From Clostridia bacterium (GTDB lineage: Bacteria; Bacillota; Clostridia; UMGS1810): DNA of 8,934 nt. Made by a program: the position numbers and the translations under genes. The stretch is taken from contig JAFVSB010000153.1 of the NCBI GenBank assembly GCA_017503945.1, forward strand, positions 1 through 8,934, in the 5' to 3' direction. Below the pieces are notes generated by a model. It ran no database searches. It was not told the DNA's origin and saw only the letters and a list, made by a program, of their open reading frames with translations. Shown one piece after another: positions 6,768-8,934 of this stretch. Position 1 is the stretch's first letter; each line of letters opens with the position of its first letter.

Positions 6768-7574
6768 ATGTATTTATGGGAAAAAGAAAATGTACCTTAT
6801 TATAATGAAGAATATCATGACGGTTTTATTCCGTCAATGCAGCCATATATTGCAAAAGGAGCAAAAGCTTGCATCATAGTGTGCCCAGGCGGCGGATATG
6901 CGGACAAATGCATGGATAAAGAGGGCAGCCAGATTGCACTTTGGCTAAACTCTATTGGTGTGTCGGCATTTGTGCTCGACTATCGTATTGAGCCATACAA
7001 GCACCCCGTGCCGGTGATTGATGCCAAAAGAGCTATAAGATATGCAAGACACCTTGCCGATGAATACGGCTATGCCAAAGACCGCATAGGAATTATGGGA
7101 TTTTCTGCAGGCGGTCACCTTGCAGGCAGTGCAGGCACATTTAAGGGTGATTTTGGCTATGAGCCTCAGGACGAAATAGACCAAGAATGCTCAAAGCCCG
7201 ATTTTATGGTGCTTTGCTATCCTGTGATTTCATGCTGCGAATATGCTCACAGGGGCAGCTTTGAAAACCTGTCGGCAGTGGTGAGTGCTAAATGCGCACT
7301 TGAGCTTTCAATAGACAAAAATGTGGACTGCGCCACACCCCCAACCTTCCTTTTCCACACAGCAGCAGACCAGGCAGTTCCTGTGGAAAACTCATTGCTT
7401 ATGGCAAGTGCATTGTCAAGATATAATGTTCCTTTTGAAGTGCACATCTTTAATGATGGAGTGCATGGAATAGGTCTTGCAAACGGCGACTCCCCCACCC
7501 CTTTGGTGCCGCACTCTGATATGTGGCCCGAAAATCTCAAAAACTGGCTCCAAAGCATGAAATATTTGGATTGA
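6768..7574 (+). CDS. Alpha/beta-hydrolase, esterase/lipase-like (Aes / BD-FAE type)
   Basis: This 268-aa protein is probably a cytoplasmic carboxylesterase, as no signal peptide or membrane segment is seen. The oxyanion-hole motif is PGGGY (40-44) in place of the HGGG of hormone-sensitive lipases, as is common in acetyl-xylan/feruloyl-esterase-like members. The nucleophile elbow GFSAGGHLA (111-119) gives Ser113. Asp201 (HTAADQAVP) and His233 (DGVHGIGL) complete the predicted triad. The ATG at 6768 follows GAGAGG with about 11 nt spacing, rather long; an ATG at 6757 is out of frame. It is transcribed divergently from the polyamine operon and no terminator is visible before proS. Small-ester or acetyl-sugar hydrolysis is a family-level guess; the physiological substrate cannot be read from sequence. 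Confidence 0.88.
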   Translation: MYLWEKENVPYYNEEYHDGFIPSMQPYIAKGAKACIIVCPGGGYADKCMDKEGSQIALWLNSIGVSAFVLDYRIEPYKHPVPVIDAKRAIRYARHLADEYGYAKDRIGIMGFSAGGHLAGSAGTFKGDFGYEPQDEIDQECSKPDFMVLCYPVISCCEYAHRGSFENLSAVVSAKCALELSIDKNVDCATPPTFLFHTAADQAVPVENSLLMASALSRYNVPFEVHIFNDGVHGIGLANGDSPTPLVPHSDMWPENLKNWLQSMKYLD

Positions 7575-7589
7575 AATTGCAAAAAGCAC

Positions 7590-7618
7590 TTGAAAGAATA
7601 GCAAAAATGGGTTATACT
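7590..7618 (+). promoter_or_regulatory. Promoter of proS
   Basis: TTGAAA (7590-7595) and TATACT (7613-7618) are separated by 17 bp. Transcription should begin near 7625, leaving a leader of about 29 nt. That is too short for a T-box riboswitch, the usual control of tRNA synthetase genes in Gram-positive bacteria. A TATAAT at 7618-7623 would need a 22-bp spacer and is less likely. Confidence 0.72.
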
Positions 7619-7653
7619 ATAATTTGTATTTTACATAAAGCGAGGAAAGATTG

Positions 7654-8934
7654 ATGAAATTATCAAAATATTTATTGCCAACACTCAGAGAGGTTCCCTC
7701 AGAGGCTGAAATCCCCAGTCATCAGCTCATGCTCAGAGCAGGTCTTATCAGAAAGCTTGCATCGGGCGTGTATTCATATTTGCCTTTGGGCCTGAGAACT
7801 CTCAAAAAAATAGAAAATATAGTAAGAAATGCCATGGACTCGCACGACGCTCAGGAGCTTTTGATGTCGGCGGTGCTGCCAAAAGAATATTTTGAGGTTT
7901 CGGGCAGATGGAAAGTGTTCGGGCCTGAGATGTTCCGCCTTAAAGACAGAGCCGACAGAGACTTTTGCCTTGGTCCTACTCACGAAGAAATTTTCACTGA
8001 CACTGTGAAGAACACAATCAAATCATACAAACAGCTCCCTGTGACCCTGTATCAGATTCAGACCAAATACCGTGATGAAAGAAGACCAAGATTCGGTGTT
8101 ATCAGAAGCAGAGAGTTTATCATGAAAGATGCCTACAGCTTCGACAAAGACGAGCAGGGGCTCGATATTTCATACAAGAGCATGTATGATGCATACAAAG
8201 AAGCCTTTGACAAGATGGGGCTTGAATATCTGATTGTTGATGCTGATTCGGGCGCTATGGGCGGCTCAGGCTCACAGGAATTTATGGTGAAATCCGATGT
8301 GGGTGAAGACACCATTGCATACTGCAGCTGCGGTTTTTGCTCAAACATTGAAAAAGCAGCTTGTGTTGCCGATGAAATTGCTGATGCCGAGCTTCTTGAC
8401 ATGGAAAAAATCTACACTCCCGACTCACGCACCATCGAAGAGCTCACCACCTTTTTGGGAACTGATGCAAAAGCTTTTGCAAAGACTCTGCTTTATAACT
8501 CAGACGGCAAAATTGTGGCAGTGATGGTGAGAGGTGACCGCGAGGTCAACGAAACAAAGCTTGCCAACTACCTTGGCTCAATAGAGCTTGAGCTTGCATC
8601 GGCTGATGATGTTGTGAAAACAACCAATGCAGCAGTAGGCTTTGCAGGACCTGTGGGTCTTGAGGTTGATGTGCTGGTGGACAGCGAAGTGGCTCTTATG
8701 AAAAACTTTGTGGTGGGCGCAAACGAAACAAAATATCACTTTAAAAATGTGAACATTGACAGAGACTTCACCGCAACCGTAATTGGTGATTTCAGAAACA
8801 TTGAACCGGGTGACACCTGCCCCGTGTGCAAAAAAGAAAAAATAAGCACCTGTCAGGGCATCGAGGTGGGTCATATCTTCAAGCTCGGCACAAAATATAC
8901 CGAGGCTATGGATTGCACCTATCTTGATGAAAAC
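7654..8934 (+). CDS. proS: Prolyl-tRNA synthetase, bacterial type with editing insertion (partial, 3' end beyond window)
   Basis: The reading frame is open for 427 codons to the window edge; bacterial ProRS is usually about 570 aa, so roughly three quarters is present. It charges tRNA-Pro with proline in the cytoplasm. Motif 1 spans about 38-76 (GVYSYLPLGLR), the TxE loop is PTHEE (108-112), and motif 2 includes YRDERRPRFG (139-148) and RSREF (151-155). From about 220 to 405 lies the INS domain that hydrolyses Ala-tRNA-Pro; Lys277 appears to match the editing lysine known from E. coli. Cysteines 224, 226, 229, 389 and 392 bracket this insertion and could bind zinc. The catalytic domain resumes with GIEVGHIFKLGTKY (402-415). 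Motif 3 and the anticodon-binding domain are outside. GAGGAAAG lies 4 nt before the ATG at 7654. Confidence 0.96.
   Translation, partial: MKLSKYLLPTLREVPSEAEIPSHQLMLRAGLIRKLASGVYSYLPLGLRTLKKIENIVRNAMDSHDAQELLMSAVLPKEYFEVSGRWKVFGPEMFRLKDRADRDFCLGPTHEEIFTDTVKNTIKSYKQLPVTLYQIQTKYRDERRPRFGVIRSREFIMKDAYSFDKDEQGLDISYKSMYDAYKEAFDKMGLEYLIVDADSGAMGGSGSQEFMVKSDVGEDTIAYCSCGFCSNIEKAACVADEIADAELLDMEKIYTPDSRTIEELTTFLGTDAKAFAKTLLYNSDGKIVAVMVRGDREVNETKLANYLGSIELELASADDVVKTTNAAVGFAGPVGLEVDVLVDSEVALMKNFVVGANETKYHFKNVNIDRDFTATVIGDFRNIEPGDTCPVCKKEKISTCQGIEVGHIFKLGTKYTEAMDCTYLDEN

Noticed and set aside
6757..6768. ATG at 6757 as the hydrolase start
   Set aside because: It is out of frame with the hydrolase and directly abuts the GAGAGG ribosome site, leaving no spacing.
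7575..7653. Possible T-box riboswitch or terminator between the hydrolase and proS
   Set aside because: Only 79 bp are present, the predicted leader is about 29 nt, and no T-box sequence or strong hairpin with a T-run is visible.
1..8934. CRISPR array, mobile element, tRNA/rRNA or defence system
   Set aside because: No regularly spaced direct repeats, transposase-like frames, terminal inverted repeats, tRNA cloverleaf or nuclease genes were recognised. All substantial frames are explained by housekeeping or transport genes.

Overview
The window looks like an ordinary chromosomal segment from a low-to-moderate GC Gram-positive anaerobe, most likely class Clostridia. The signs are sigma-A-type promoters very close to consensus (TTGACA/TATAAT with 17-bp spacers), intrinsic terminators with A/T-flanked stems, GGAGG- and GGTGA-type ribosome sites, a lipoprotein-type polyamine-binding protein, and a potABCD operon headed by an XRE-cupin regulator, an arrangement common in Firmicutes. 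No genus can be assigned from the sequence alone.

Layout, left to right. (1) Positions 1-143 hold the terminator of the first gene and a consensus leftward promoter for a gene outside the window. (2) A single leftward gene, 144-2036, encodes a membrane-anchored nucleotide-sugar 4,6-dehydratase of the CapD/WbpM/PglF/EpsC family, with its own promoter and terminator. (3) A leftward five-gene operon, about 6586 down to 2134, runs XRE-cupin regulator, potA, potB, potC, potD. Its genes are separated by only 10 to 25 nt once the starts are corrected, and it ends at a strong intrinsic terminator. (4) A 233-bp divergent intergenic region carries a perfect consensus leftward promoter with a 19-bp inverted repeat over the predicted transcription start, plus a separate rightward promoter. 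(5) A rightward alpha/beta-hydrolase (esterase-like) lies at 6768-7574. (6) The rightward proS (prolyl-tRNA synthetase) begins at 7654 with its own promoter and is cut by the right edge.

How the genes work together: PotD captures polyamine outside the membrane, PotB and PotC form the channel, and PotA supplies ATP hydrolysis. The regulator encoded first in the same transcript probably binds the palindrome at its own promoter and senses a polyamine-related ligand through its cupin domain, giving autoregulated uptake. The sugar dehydratase, hydrolase and proS appear to be independent units.

I see no CRISPR array, mobile element, tRNA, rRNA, phage gene or defence system, and no convincing undescribed system. 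The most informative observations are the promoter/operator architecture of the polyamine operon, a probable TTG start for potA, and a substitution at a usual ligand-stacking position of PotD.
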